Part shown: positions 28,938-39,970 of the stretch, one piece after another
Numbering within the stretch: position 1 is the stretch's first letter
How the letters are laid out: every line of letters begins with the position of its first letter
Assembly: GCF_002960625.1 (NCBI RefSeq)
Contig: NZ_POJH01000010.1
Coordinates: 1-64,000 of the forward strand
DNA: 64,000 nucleotides
Direction of reading: 5' to 3'
Source: Streptococcus suis
GTDB taxonomy: Bacteria > Bacillota > Bacilli > Lactobacillales > Streptococcaceae
Translations under genes and position numbers: made by a program
Notes under the pieces: generated by a model
Database searches by the model: none
Told to the model about the DNA's origin: nothing
The model's input: the letters and a program-made list of their open reading frames with translations, nothing else

Positions 28938-29654
28938 TTACTCACCATGACCGTGGATTTTTTTGTTCAAGTACATGGATACCAGCATGACAAATACATA
29001 GCCTTGCAAACATGAAATGAAGACAGAGAAGCCTGTCCAGACAATGTTTAGTGCAAATGCAACTGGATAAGCTACTGCACTTTGTTGCGATAGCTGTAAA
29101 AGAAGTGAAACCAAAACCTCACCTGCGTAAATATTACCGTACAAGCGCAAGGCAAGTGAAGCAAGGTTGGTAATTTCTTCTAAAATGTTCATCGGAGTCA
29201 TTGCCAAAGGGGTCACAAAATCTTTCAGATATTGCTTAACCCCTCTACGGCGCATACCTTCGACATGACAAAAAACAGTTGCAATGGCTGCTAGTCCAAA
29301 ATCGTAGGCCATGTTGGCTGTCGGAGATGTCCACAAATTATGACCTTCTGCTGTTTCCAACTTGGTCATCAAACCCAAGTTATTTGCTACCAAAAGAAAG
29401 GTGAAGACTGTGAAGAAGAACAAGGCGTACCTTCTAGCATCTTCATCTCCAAGATTTCCCTTAGTGAAATTGATGGTCAATTCGTACACGTACTCCAAAA
29501 CATTCTGTTTTCCTTTTGGCTTCAGTTCCATTCGGCGACTAGCCCAAAAAACAAGTAAGAAAATAACGGAAATGGTTATGATAGAAACCAATACCATGGT
29601 CAGGTCAAAGGTTACGGGACCAAGGGTAAGGGTTGGACTTAAATGTTCTTCCAA
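28938..29654 (-). CDS. atpB: ATP synthase subunit a
   Basis: 238 residues, five to six membrane helices. The proton-channel helices include [16 protein letters not shown] with the essential Arg, and the C-terminal [18 protein letters not shown]. Forms the proton half-channels with the c-ring. ATG at 29654. Confidence 0.95.
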   Translation of the reverse strand: MEEHLSPTLTLGPVTFDLTMVLVSIITISVIFLLVFWASRRMELKPKGKQNVLEYVYELTINFTKGNLGDEDARRYALFFFTVFTFLLVANNLGLMTKLETAEGHNLWTSPTANMAYDFGLAAIATVFCHVEGMRRRGVKQYLKDFVTPLAMTPMNILEEITNLASLALRLYGNIYAGEVLVSLLLQLSQQSAVAYPVAFALNIVWTGFSVFISCLQGYVFVMLVSMYLNKKIHGHGE

Positions 29655-29690
29655 TGGAGGTTCCCCCCTTTTCTATTTCTCTATTTTCTA

Positions 29691-29891
29691 CTATTTCAAG
29701 ACAAACATCATAGCCAAGGTTACGAAGAACGTTCCCTCGATAAAGGCAACCCCCAAGAATACACCAGCCATTAACTTGCTTTGCATTTCTGGTTGACGTG
29801 CAGTCGAACTAAGGTAAGAAGCTACCAACAGTCCTTCACCAATACTTACACCAAGACAGGCCAAACCTAAAGCCAACGCGCCTAAATTCAT
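29691..29891 (-). CDS. atpE: ATP synthase subunit c
   Basis: 66 residues, two helices with the polar loop ARQPE (31-35) and the proton-carrying E52 (FIEGTFF). Glutamate here, rather than aspartate, and the short length are usual for streptococci. In pneumococcus, changes around this glutamate give optochin resistance. First gene of the operon (order c-a-b-delta-alpha-gamma-beta-epsilon, as in other streptococci). Confidence 0.95.
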   Translation of the reverse strand: MNLGALALGLACLGVSIGEGLLVASYLSSTARQPEMQSKLMAGVFLGVAFIEGTFFVTLAMMFVLK

Positions 29892-29925
29892 AACGAATTC
29901 TCCTTTTAAAATTTAATACCATGTA

Positions 29926-29954
29926 AGGATACTCCTAAAACATCTATTTGTCAA
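29926..29954 (-). promoter_or_regulatory. ATP synthase operon promoter
   Basis: TTGACA (29949-29954), 17 nt, TATCCT (29926-29931) on the minus strand: a consensus -35 with a weaker -10, about 35 nt before atpE. Confidence 0.7.
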
Positions 29955-29967
29955 GAAAATACCGCCT

Positions 29968-29981
29968 TTGAAAGCGTTTAA
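29968..29981. promoter_or_regulatory. cre-like site upstream of the ATP synthase promoter
   Basis: TTGAAAGCGTTTAA matches the catabolite-responsive element core (TGnAAnCGnT) except for the final C. It lies 13 bp upstream of the -35, a position compatible with CcpA activation or with weak control. Confidence 0.4.
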
Positions 29982-29995
29982 TTCGCTATTGAAAT

Positions 29996-30025
29996 AGAAA
30001 AAGAAAAGACCTGCTGTCTTTTCTT
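29996..30025 (-). terminator. Terminator after the lipid kinase gene
   Basis: AAGAAAAGAC/GTCTTTTCTT stem with a 5-nt loop, then a T-rich run on the minus strand. Confidence 0.75.
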
Positions 30026-30030
30026 CCTAT

Positions 30031-31071
30031 TTATATAGCAGAATCTATATGACTACTTTCTTCAATGAAACGTTTGGCCATATTTTCTCGATCGACCTGC
30101 TCCGTATCCAAGGTAATAGCCTCATCTGAAACCAAATCCGTATCCGCAAAAAATTCAATATGATTTTGAAGATTGTACAATTCAACTGGCGCATCTCCAC
30201 CAAACTCTCCATCAAGATTGAGAAGAAGGCGGCTGTCGGAACTAAGGTTTTCGATAGATAAAGACCTTGTCTTGATATACTCAATTAAATCACTCTCGAT
30301 ATGCTTCCCACCATCTAAAACTTGACCAATTAACTGAAGGATTTCAAAGAGATTGCCTGTTTTTACCATTATCAGGGTAAAATTCCCATCATCCAACTTG
30401 GCATCTGGAACAATTTGCTCAAAACCACCAATAGAATTAGTTAAGGCGACAAATATCATGGAAATGGACCCTTCAAATACTCCCCCATCGTGCGTCACTC
30501 GTACAGGTGTAAATTGGACTTGTGGCAAAAGCTCCGCCCCCTTAACCACATAAGCCAAATAGCCAAACATGGTTTTGAGCTGACTTGGCACACTGTAGGT
30601 CAATTCTGTCAGAGTTCCTGCGGCAGCGATGTTAATGAAGTAATGTTCTTGATAAAGTCCATTTTTTTCATTCTTTGCCAAGCCAATATCCATCAAAATC
30701 GTCTGGTTTTTCCCAATCAGCTTGGCTGCTTCAATCGGGTTGCCACGAGGGACCTTGAGAGCACGCGCATAGTCATTGGTCGTTCCTGTTGGAATAATAG
30801 CCATCTTTGGTCTATTTTCAAGGGGAGCAATGCCGTTGACCACTTCATTGATGGTCCCATCTCCTCCTGCTGCGATGACTAGGTCAAAGCCCGCCTCCGC
30901 TGCTCTTTTCGCCTCATTCTTAGCAGAATCTTTTGCGGCCGTTGTCTGAAAAGCAGATGTTTCATAACCGAAACCTTCTAAAATTTCAAGTACGTCTGCC
31001 ACATTTTTTTTCATGATTTCCTGACCTGAGGTAGGATTGTAAATCAATCTTGCTCGTTTGCGTTCTTCCAT
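30031..31071 (-). CDS. Diacylglycerol/lipid kinase family protein
   Basis: 346 residues, DAGK catalytic domain (about 5-130): RLIYNPTSGQ at the N-terminus, nucleotide-binding GGDGTINEV, and PTGTTNDYARAL. The C-terminal domain is the YegS/DgkB-type beta-sandwich. Members phosphorylate diacylglycerol, recycling it for lipoteichoic acid and phospholipid synthesis; DgkB function is plausible but substrate cannot be fixed from sequence. It follows ligA by 10 nt and is co-transcribed with it. Confidence 0.88.
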   Translation of the reverse strand: MEERKRARLIYNPTSGQEIMKKNVADVLEILEGFGYETSAFQTTAAKDSAKNEAKRAAEAGFDLVIAAGGDGTINEVVNGIAPLENRPKMAIIPTGTTNDYARALKVPRGNPIEAAKLIGKNQTILMDIGLAKNEKNGLYQEHYFINIAAAGTLTELTYSVPSQLKTMFGYLAYVVKGAELLPQVQFTPVRVTHDGGVFEGSISMIFVALTNSIGGFEQIVPDAKLDDGNFTLIMVKTGNLFEILQLIGQVLDGGKHIESDLIEYIKTRSLSIENLSSDSRLLLNLDGEFGGDAPVELYNLQNHIEFFADTDLVSDEAITLDTEQVDRENMAKRFIEESSHIDSAI

Positions 31072-31081
31072 ATCCTATTCC

Positions 31082-33091
<2,010 letters not shown>

Positions 33092-33131
33092 TTAGGTTAG
33101 GAAATTTTAGATACATTTGAGCAAAAAAGGG

Positions 33132-33137
33132 TATAAT
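33132..33137 (+). promoter_or_regulatory. -10 of the small gene and permease unit
   Basis: TATAAT 28 nt upstream of the ATG at 33166. No good -35 was found. Confidence 0.4.
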
Positions 33138-33165
33138 AGATATATAAAATTTTGGGAGGTGCCTC

Positions 33166-33303
33166 ATGGCTATTACATATAAACGACAAGACGATTTGGA
33201 AAAAATGCTGGAAGAATTTGCATCCTTTGACAAACTCGAAGAAGTTGAGTTTCCAGACCCAACAAACACTGAAAAAAATAAGCAGAAAGTTGACGATAAG
33301 TAA
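33166..33303 (+). CDS. 45-residue conserved-type small protein
   Basis: Reads MAITYKRQDDLEKMLEEF... and ends QKVDDK. Acidic and polar, no membrane segment. Preceded by GGGAGGTG at good spacing. It resembles the short streptococcal SPJ_0845-type proteins, recalled by pattern and not verified. The permease start lies 2 nt after its stop (TAAGGATG), which suggests coupled translation. Confidence 0.7.
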   Translation: MAITYKRQDDLEKMLEEFASFDKLEEVEFPDPTNTEKNKQKVDDK

Positions 33304-33305
33304 GG

Positions 33306-34211
33306 ATGTTTGGATTTGAGCAACTGCCCTCTTCTGTTTTACAGGCGGGGGCTATTTTCCTGTCAATTATCATTGAAGCCCTGCCCTTTGTTCTGATAGG
33401 TGCAGTTATTTCTGGTTTCATTGAGGTCTTTATCACACCTGAAAAGGTGGTCAGATTTCTACCTAAGAATACCTTTTTAGCCATCCTCTTCGGGACCTTT
33501 CTGGGCTTTGTGTTTCCTTCTTGCGAATGTGGGATAGTCCCTATTGTGAATAGGCTCTTAGAAAAAAAGGTGCCTAGCTATACTGCTATTCCATTTCTAG
33601 TGACGGCTCCCCTTATCAATCCCATTGTCCTTTTTGCAACCTATACTGCGTTTGGAAATTCTTGGCTCCTTGCCACCTATCGTGTTCTAGGATCTATCTT
33701 GGTCGCACTCGTCCTTGGTCTGGTTCTTGGCTTTTTGGACAAAGAACCGATTAAAAACCAACAGACTACCTGCCAACCGACTCATGATTTTTCAGATAAA
33801 ACCAACTGGCAAAAAGTCGGACTAGCTTTTATTCATGCCATTGATGAATTTTTCGATACAGGTCGATACTTGGTCTTTGGTTGCCTCTTTGCTAGTTTAG
33901 TACAGGTCTATGTTCCAACAGCTATCTTGACTTCGATTGCTCACAGCCCTCTATCAGCTATCTTGCTCATGATGGGACTTGCCTTTCTGCTCTCCCTTTG
34001 TTCTGAAGCAGATGCCTTTATCGGTGCATCTTTTCTATCCAGCTTTGGTCTAGCTCCCGTCATGGCCTTCCTTGTCATTGGACCAATGGTAGATGTCAAA
34101 AATCTGCTCATGATGAAGCGTTACTTCACAGGTAAATTTATTCTGAGCTTCGTTACTATTACTTTCCTGGTTATCCTTGGCTACTGCATCATTCTAGGAG
34201 GGCTTGTATGA
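33306..34211 (+). CDS. Permease of the DUF318/YcgR (ArsP_2) family
   Basis: 301 residues, about eight membrane segments. Family motifs: FPSCECGIVP (residues about 74-83) and LCSEADAF in the second half, with conserved cysteines. The central loop carries a short charged linker (DKEPIKNQQTTCQPTHDFSDK). Members are thought to move small solutes across the membrane; the substrate is unknown. It overlaps the next gene by ATGA. The ribosome-binding site is poor, so translation likely depends on the small upstream gene. Confidence 0.85.
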   Translation: MFGFEQLPSSVLQAGAIFLSIIIEALPFVLIGAVISGFIEVFITPEKVVRFLPKNTFLAILFGTFLGFVFPSCECGIVPIVNRLLEKKVPSYTAIPFLVTAPLINPIVLFATYTAFGNSWLLATYRVLGSILVALVLGLVLGFLDKEPIKNQQTTCQPTHDFSDKTNWQKVGLAFIHAIDEFFDTGRYLVFGCLFASLVQVYVPTAILTSIAHSPLSAILLMMGLAFLLSLCSEADAFIGASFLSSFGLAPVMAFLVIGPMVDVKNLLMMKRYFTGKFILSFVTITFLVILGYCIILGGLV

Positions 34212-35023
34212 TTCGATTTTTAATTCTCGCAGCTTATTTTGAAATGACTATGTACCTCTATGTATCAGGCAAACTAGACCAGTATATCAATCTGCACTAC
34301 ACCTATCTAGCCTATCTGTCTATGATACTTTCCTTTATCCTAGCCATAGTTCAACTCTATGTCTGGGTAAAAAACATTGAAACACATAGTCATTTGACAA
34401 AAAAATCAGCCAAATTTGCTAGTATGTTTCTCCTAATCCTCCCGCTTACAGTTGCCTGGCTCTTTCCAACAGTTAGCTTAGATGCTACTTCTGTGGCGGC
34501 TAAAGGCTATCATTTCCCCCTAGCTGCTGAAAATGACACAGCTACTCAGGCTCAGGAGGGGACCAGCGTCCAATACCTCAAGCCTGATACATCCATCTAT
34601 TTTACAAAGTCAATTTACCAATCTGAGATGCGCGCAATAGCAGACCACTATTTAGCTCAAGATGAAATAGAGGTGACAAGTGATAATTACATGGAGGTCA
34701 TGGAGGCAATCTATGACTATCCCAATGAATTTGCCGGTAAAACAATTGAAATGGTCGGTTTCGTTTATAATGACCCAGACAAGACTGACCAGCAATTTCT
34801 CTTCCGTTTTGGTATTATTCATTGTATCGCCGATTCTGGTGTCTATGGTCTACTCTCTACAGGAGCTTCTCAGACTTTTCCTGACAACAGCTGGGTCAAG
34901 GCCAGTGGAAAAATTAAGATTGCTTACCATCATTCCTTAAAACAAAGCCTGCCGACACTGGAACTGGAGCAAATAGAAGAAATCCAGCAACCTGAAAATC
35001 CCTACGTTTATAGAGTATTTTAG
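34208..35023 (+). CDS. TIGR03943-type permease partner (DUF1980)
   Basis: 271 residues: two or three N-terminal membrane helices (1-90), then a soluble extracytoplasmic or cytoplasmic domain with FAGKTIEMVGFVY and RFGIIHCIADSGVYGLL, the pattern of TIGR03943/YcgQ proteins. These are nearly always next to the DUF318 permease, and the ATGA overlap here supports a two-component transporter. The role of the C-terminal domain is unknown. Confidence 0.85.
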   Translation: MIRFLILAAYFEMTMYLYVSGKLDQYINLHYTYLAYLSMILSFILAIVQLYVWVKNIETHSHLTKKSAKFASMFLLILPLTVAWLFPTVSLDATSVAAKGYHFPLAAENDTATQAQEGTSVQYLKPDTSIYFTKSIYQSEMRAIADHYLAQDEIEVTSDNYMEVMEAIYDYPNEFAGKTIEMVGFVYNDPDKTDQQFLFRFGIIHCIADSGVYGLLSTGASQTFPDNSWVKASGKIKIAYHHSLKQSLPTLELEQIEEIQQPENPYVYRVF

Positions 35024-35060
35024 AAAAATGAAGTCATAAAGTGAATTTTCTGACAATTTA

Positions 35061-35069
35061 TGCTATAAT
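35061..35069 (+). promoter_or_regulatory. Extended -10 promoter of zwf
   Basis: TGCTATAAT, 33 nt before the zwf ATG. Confidence 0.6.
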
Positions 35070-35102
35070 GAGATTTATACTCAATAGAATAGGAAAGAAT
35101 TT

Positions 35103-36590
35103 ATGTCATCACATGTATTGTTTACCATTTTTGGTGCTAGTGGCGACTTAGCCAAACGCAAGCTATATCCATCACTTTTCCGTCTGTACAAGGCGGGACA
35201 TATCAAAGAAAACTTTGCTGTTATTGGAACAGCTCGCAGACCCTGGACCAAGGAATTTTTTGAGCAAACTGTCATTGAATCACTAGGAGATTTGCCCGAC
35301 ACACCACGTCAGGCTCATGAATTTGCAAGTCATTTCTACTACCAAAGCCATGATGTCAACGATACGGAGCATTATGTAGCCCTTCGAAAATTACAAGATG
35401 ACTTGTGTGAAAAGTACGATACCCAACACAACAAGGTCTTCTTCTTATCCATGGCACCTGAATTCTTCGGAACCATTGCCAAACACCTCAAGTCTGAGAA
35501 GATCGTTGACGGACAAGGTTTTGAGCGTTTGATTATCGAAAAACCTTTTGGAACAAGCCTTGCAACTGCAAGCAAACTCAATGATGAATTGGCTGCTGCC
35601 TTCGAGGAAGACCAAATCTACCGTATCGACCATTATCTTGGTAAGGAAATGGTGCAAAACATCTTCGCTGTCCGCTTTGCCAATATTATATTTGAACATA
35701 TCTGGAACCGCGATTACATTGACAATGTCCAAATCACTTTCGCTGAGGCGATTGGGGTTGAGGACCGTGGTGGCTACTACGATAACTCTGGTGCTTTAAA
35801 AGATATGGTTCAAAACCATGCACTTCAAGTCCTTTCTCTCTTGGCAATGGATAAGCCAGCCAGCTTCAAAGAGGAAGATGTCCGTGCGGAGAAAATCAAG
35901 GTCTTCCAACACCTTCGTCAGCCTTCTGATGAGGACCTCAAACGCAACTTCATCCGTGGTCAATATGCAGCAGGTTCCATCGACGGAAAAGACTATGTTA
36001 GCTACTTGGATGAACCAAATATTGCCGAAGGTTCTCAGACAGAAACCTTTGCAGGAGGTGTCTTCTTCGTTGATACTGACCGTTTCCGTGATGTACCTTT
36101 CTTCTTCCGTACAGGTAAACGCCTGACAGAAAAGGGCACGCGCGTGACCATCACTTTCAAACACGCGGAAGATATTTTTGGACAACCTTCCGAGGCCAAC
36201 GTATTGACCATCTTCATCCAACCAACAGAAGGCTTTATGCTCTCTATCAATGGTAAGGAAGTTGGTTCCCACTTCGCTCTTACTCCTGCCAAACTCAACT
36301 TCCGCCACAATGCAACGGCACTTGGTAATTCACCTGAAGCCTACGAGAAACTATTTTTCGATGTGCTAAATGGTGATTCTACCAACTTTAGCCATTGGGA
36401 AGAAGTTAAGGCAAGCTGGAGCTTGATTGACCGCATTGTTGATTTGTGGGCAAGCAACCAAGTCCCACTCCACACCTATCCAGCTGGAAGCATGGGACCA
36501 CAAGCAGCCTTTGATTTGCTAGAAAGCTACGGTTGTAAGTGGGTATGGACTCCGGATGTCTGGTACCGTGAACGTGGCTTATTGAAATAA
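35103..36590 (+). CDS. zwf: Glucose-6-phosphate 1-dehydrogenase
   Basis: 495 residues. NADP-binding Rossmann motif GASGDLAKRKLYPSLF near the N-terminus, and the active-site signature RIDHYLGKE (about 178-186) with the catalytic His region further on. Converts glucose 6-phosphate to 6-phosphogluconolactone, supplying NADPH. ATG at 35103 with AGGAAAG. Single gene with its own promoter and terminator. Confidence 0.97.
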   Translation: MSSHVLFTIFGASGDLAKRKLYPSLFRLYKAGHIKENFAVIGTARRPWTKEFFEQTVIESLGDLPDTPRQAHEFASHFYYQSHDVNDTEHYVALRKLQDDLCEKYDTQHNKVFFLSMAPEFFGTIAKHLKSEKIVDGQGFERLIIEKPFGTSLATASKLNDELAAAFEEDQIYRIDHYLGKEMVQNIFAVRFANIIFEHIWNRDYIDNVQITFAEAIGVEDRGGYYDNSGALKDMVQNHALQVLSLLAMDKPASFKEEDVRAEKIKVFQHLRQPSDEDLKRNFIRGQYAAGSIDGKDYVSYLDEPNIAEGSQTETFAGGVFFVDTDRFRDVPFFFRTGKRLTEKGTRVTITFKHAEDIFGQPSEANVLTIFIQPTEGFMLSINGKEVGSHFALTPAKLNFRHNATALGNSPEAYEKLFFDVLNGDSTNFSHWEEVKASWSLIDRIVDLWASNQVPLHTYPAGSMGPQAAFDLLESYGCKWVWTPDVWYRERGLLK

Positions 36591-36593
36591 AAT

Positions 36594-36621
36594 AGAAAAA
36601 CTGGAGCAATCCAGTTTTTTT
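36594..36621 (+). terminator. Terminator after zwf
   Basis: AAAAACTGG/CCAGTTTTT stem with a 6-nt loop and a T7 run; the next ribosome-binding site (GGGAG) begins right after it. Confidence 0.8.
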
Positions 36622-36632
36622 GGGAGATATTT

Positions 36633-37307
36633 ATGACTGAATTAAAAACCATTCTCACCCAACTTGAAGCAGCCAGCCATGCTGGCACCCTCAAGCGTTA
36701 TGAAAAAATTGGCGAAACCAAGCCCTATTACGGCGTTCCAATGGGAGCAATTTCTGGTATCGCCAAGGCCTATAAAAATCGACTGGACTTGTTTGCCCCA
36801 CTCTGGCAAACAGGTATTTTAGAAGCTCAATACCTAGCTATTCAACTGGCTAAGACTAAGCCAGACCAGCTTCCCCAAGCTGACCTAGAAAACTGCCTCA
36901 ATGAAGAGGTTTCTGTCAATGTCTTAGACAAGCTGGCTTCTATCATTCTCAGCAAACGCAAGGATAGCAAAGACTGGGAAGAATACTTACTCATCAAAGA
37001 CCAAGCTATTTTTCAGCGACTTGGCTGGTTCCTCCGCGCCAAATACTTTGCGGGTAAAACGGCTTCAAATCAAGAAATTGAAGAAACTCTAGAACATATT
37101 CGCCTGCATTTACAAACCGTAGACCCACAGGTTCAATGGACCATGAACCAATGCTTGGTGGAGATTGCCGTTGCCTATCCTGACTATCTGGAGCAAGGTC
37201 TTGCAATCGGTCAGGAATTGGCAGTCTATGCGGATATGAAGGTGCCAAAAGGCTGTACTTCTGCCTATGCTCCCGACTGGATTGAGGCATTATTGAGGAG
37301 GAAATGA
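36633..37307 (+). CDS. AlkD-like DNA alkylation repair protein
   Basis: 224-residue all-helical HEAT-like repeat protein of the DNA alkylation repair (AlkD-related) family. Visible features are KIGETKPYYGVPMGAISGIAK in the N-terminal repeat, LWQTGILEAQYLAIQLA, and KDSKDWEEYL. Family members excise N-alkylated purines without base flipping; activity here is inferred. ATG at 36633 with GGGAG. The next gene starts 1 nt after its stop. Confidence 0.78.
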   Translation: MTELKTILTQLEAASHAGTLKRYEKIGETKPYYGVPMGAISGIAKAYKNRLDLFAPLWQTGILEAQYLAIQLAKTKPDQLPQADLENCLNEEVSVNVLDKLASIILSKRKDSKDWEEYLLIKDQAIFQRLGWFLRAKYFAGKTASNQEIEETLEHIRLHLQTVDPQVQWTMNQCLVEIAVAYPDYLEQGLAIGQELAVYADMKVPKGCTSAYAPDWIEALLRRK

Positions 37308-37308
37308 G

Positions 37309-37866
37309 ATGCAACATAAAGGAACTCAGGTATTAGAAACAGAACGTCTGATTTTACGCCCTTTTCAAGCAACAGATGTTGAGTCCGTTTTCCAAAACTG
37401 GACTTCAGATGAAAAGGTCACCACTTATCTGACCTGGCCAACTCATCAGACACTCCAAGATACGGCAGACTATGTCCAGTTCTGTCTTCAATCCTATTCA
37501 CAAGAAAAAGCATACAGGTGGGCTATTGAACTCAAAGAAAGTCAGCAACCCATTGGTGATATTTCCGTCGTCAATATGGATGAACGAGTACAGGCTGCTG
37601 AATTGGGCTGGGTGTTGGGCAGTCAATGGTGGGGACAGAACTATATGCCCGAAGCCCTTGAAGCAGTCACTCACTTTCTGCTGGAAGAAGTTGGTTGTTT
37701 ACGGATTACGGCTGTCCACGATAGTGAAAATCGCCCTTCTGGTCGTGTCATGGAAAAAGTCGGCATGACCTATGAAGGTACCCTTCGACAAGCTGCTCGA
37801 AATAATCGTGGTATTGTGGACATCGCCATTTATTCACTACTGCATACAGATAGAAAAAGTCGCTAG
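37309..37866 (+). CDS. RimJ/RimL-type GNAT acetyltransferase
   Basis: 185 residues. Starts with ETERLILRPFQATDVE, typical of the Acetyltransf_3 branch; acetyl-CoA motif region AELGWVLGSQWWGQNYMPEAL; and SGRVMEKVGMTYEG near the C-terminus. The substrate (protein N-terminus or small molecule) is unknown. ATG at 37309 with GGAGG; co-transcribed with the AlkD-like gene. Confidence 0.85.
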   Translation: MQHKGTQVLETERLILRPFQATDVESVFQNWTSDEKVTTYLTWPTHQTLQDTADYVQFCLQSYSQEKAYRWAIELKESQQPIGDISVVNMDERVQAAELGWVLGSQWWGQNYMPEALEAVTHFLLEEVGCLRITAVHDSENRPSGRVMEKVGMTYEGTLRQAARNNRGIVDIAIYSLLHTDRKSR

Positions 37867-37890
37867 TTCATTGAACTAACGACTTTTTTT
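37854..37890. terminator. Bidirectional terminator, acetyltransferase and ftsY
   Basis: AAAAAGTCG-C-TAGTTC and GAACTA-A-CGACTTTTT form a long stem with A and T tracts on both sides between the convergent genes. Confidence 0.8.
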
Positions 37891-39156
37891 CTATAGCAAT
37901 CCTTCCAAGAGCCCACGCATGAACTCTTCAGACTTGAATTCTCCGATGTCATCGATTTTCTCACCAAAACCAATTAGTTTAACTGGAATATCTAGTTCCT
38001 GACGAATAGCAAGAACGACGCCACCCTTGGCTGTACCGTCTAGCTTGGTCAAAACAAGACCTGTCAATGGAGTAATTTTTGCAAATTCCTTGGCTTGACT
38101 AAGGGCGTTTTGTCCTGTCGAGGCATCTAGTGCTAAGAGGGTTTCATGCGGTGCATCAGGAAGTGTTCGTTTAATGATACGGCCAATTTTTTCCAGCTCT
38201 GCCATAAGGTTATCTTTATTCTGCAAACGACCTGCTGTGTCAATCATGAGAATGTCCACGCCTTCTGCCACGGCACGTTTGACCCCGTCAAAGACCACAC
38301 TGGCTGGGTCTGACTTTTCAGGACCAGTCACTACTGGCACATCGACACGGCGACCCCACTCGACCAGCTGGGCTACCGCACCCGCACGGAAGGTGTCCGC
38401 TGCGACCAACATGACCTTTTTGCCAGCCTGCTTGTACTTGTAGGCCAACTTACCGATAGAGGTCGTCTTCCCAACACCGTTGACACCCACAAAGAGCATG
38501 ACGGTCAAATCCTCTTGAAAATTGATTTGCTCGCTGAAATGGCCATCTTTTTCGTAAATATCCACCAATTTTTCGATGATAACCCGACGGAGTTCATCTG
38601 TCTTCTTGGCATTTTGTAGCTTGGCTTCATAGCGGAGCTCCTCTGTCAGCGTAGAGGCAACCTGCACACCTACGTCTGACAAAATCAGCATTTCTTCCAA
38701 CTCTTCGAAAAATTCTTCATCAACCGAACGGAAATTGGCAAAGAATTCATTGAGCCTTGCCCCAAAGCCTGTACGCGTCTTTTTCAAGGTCCGCTGGTAC
38801 TTATCCTGCTCGCTCTCCTGCTCTACTTGTACAACTTCCTCAACAGGCTCTTCCTTGACCTTGGTTTGAATAGCAGGGTCAAAGCCTTGTTCCTGCGCTT
38901 CCTTCACTCGAGCCGCAGCAGCTTCCTTGGCTGCATAATACTGAGCCATCATGTCTAGCGTCCGTTGTTTTTGAGCTTCTTGCTCGGCCGTCAAGTCAGT
39001 AGGTGCTGGACTGTCCTGTTCGTGACTAATTGGTTCTGTGTCAGATATTTCAGCGCCCTCGCCAGTAACCAACTGTTCTACTTCAATTTCCTCAACAACT
39101 TCTTCTCTAGGCTCTTCTTGAGCCTTTTGTCCAAACAATCGATCGAATAATCCCAT
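37891..39156 (-). CDS. ftsY: Signal recognition particle receptor FtsY
   Basis: 421 residues. Acidic N-terminal A domain (about 1-110, rich in Glu), then the NG GTPase: GVNGVGKTTSIGKLA (G1), DTAGRLQNK (G3), TKLDGTAKGG (G4). Docks ribosome-SRP complexes at the membrane. It starts 1 nt after the HAD gene stop and ends a three-gene unit, as in other streptococci. Confidence 0.95.
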   Translation of the reverse strand: MGLFDRLFGQKAQEEPREEVVEEIEVEQLVTGEGAEISDTEPISHEQDSPAPTDLTAEQEAQKQRTLDMMAQYYAAKEAAAARVKEAQEQGFDPAIQTKVKEEPVEEVVQVEQESEQDKYQRTLKKTRTGFGARLNEFFANFRSVDEEFFEELEEMLILSDVGVQVASTLTEELRYEAKLQNAKKTDELRRVIIEKLVDIYEKDGHFSEQINFQEDLTVMLFVGVNGVGKTTSIGKLAYKYKQAGKKVMLVAADTFRAGAVAQLVEWGRRVDVPVVTGPEKSDPASVVFDGVKRAVAEGVDILMIDTAGRLQNKDNLMAELEKIGRIIKRTLPDAPHETLLALDASTGQNALSQAKEFAKITPLTGLVLTKLDGTAKGGVVLAIRQELDIPVKLIGFGEKIDDIGEFKSEEFMRGLLEGLL

Positions 39157-39157
39157 A

Positions 39158-39970
39158 CTAGCCCTCGTTCAATACATAGTGTTCAACTGCCCAGGCAATG
39201 CCATCTTCATCATTGGTCTTAGGCAAGACTACCTTGGCGGCAGCTTTTATCTCATCTGTGGCATTAGCCATAGCAACACCCAGGCCAGCCCATTCAATCA
39301 TAGAAAGGTCATTGCCTTCATCGCCACAGGCCATGACTTCTGACTGGTCAATTCCTAGATGTCCAATCAACTTGGCCAAACCATTTGCCTTGTGGACACC
39401 CTTAGGGCTCCACTCTAGCAAGATATCACGCGATTTGAAAATCTCAAAACGCTCGTGCAGTTCCGCAGGAATTTTTGGAATTTGTGCATCCAGAAAAGCC
39501 GCATCTACTGCTGATACTGCCTTATTATACACAAAGTCTTCCGGCAATTCTTCATCTGTCACCTTAATTCTATTCAAAAGCGGGTTGGCAGTTAAATAGA
39601 GGGACTCATGGGTAGCTGGTAGCGAATAGACATCCCCACCATAGACTGCATCAAGTGGCAAATCTAGCTCATTGGTCACCTGACGAATGGCACGAACCTC
39701 CTCGACAGTAAAGCCAACCTTATCCAAAATCCGACCTGTATTTTCCTGAACCAGACCACCATTAAAGGTAATGGAGTACTGCCCCTCACCAAGCAAATCC
39801 AATTCCTCTAAGAAGGTTCCGATAGCTTGCAAGGGACGGCCTGTCGTCAGAACTACATAAACTCCACGCTCACGCGCTGCCTGCAAGGCTTTCTTATTTG
39901 CCTCTGAAATCCGTTTATCTGATGTCAGCAGCGTTCCGTCCAAATCTAGTGCAATCAACTTAATTGCCAT
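39158..39970 (-). CDS. Cof-type HAD-IIB phosphatase, second of pair
   Basis: 270 residues. HAD motif I DLDGTLL (9-15), motif II TTGRP, cap IIB domain, motif III K in the cap junction and motif IV GDEGNDLSMIEWAG. Likely a phosphatase for sugar phosphates or cofactors such as FMN/PLP; the exact substrate is unknown. The ATG overlaps the preceding HAD gene by 11 nt. Confidence 0.9.
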   Translation of the reverse strand: MAIKLIALDLDGTLLTSDKRISEANKKALQAARERGVYVVLTTGRPLQAIGTFLEELDLLGEGQYSITFNGGLVQENTGRILDKVGFTVEEVRAIRQVTNELDLPLDAVYGGDVYSLPATHESLYLTANPLLNRIKVTDEELPEDFVYNKAVSAVDAAFLDAQIPKIPAELHERFEIFKSRDILLEWSPKGVHKANGLAKLIGHLGIDQSEVMACGDEGNDLSMIEWAGLGVAMANATDEIKAAAKVVLPKTNDEDGIAWAVEHYVLNEG

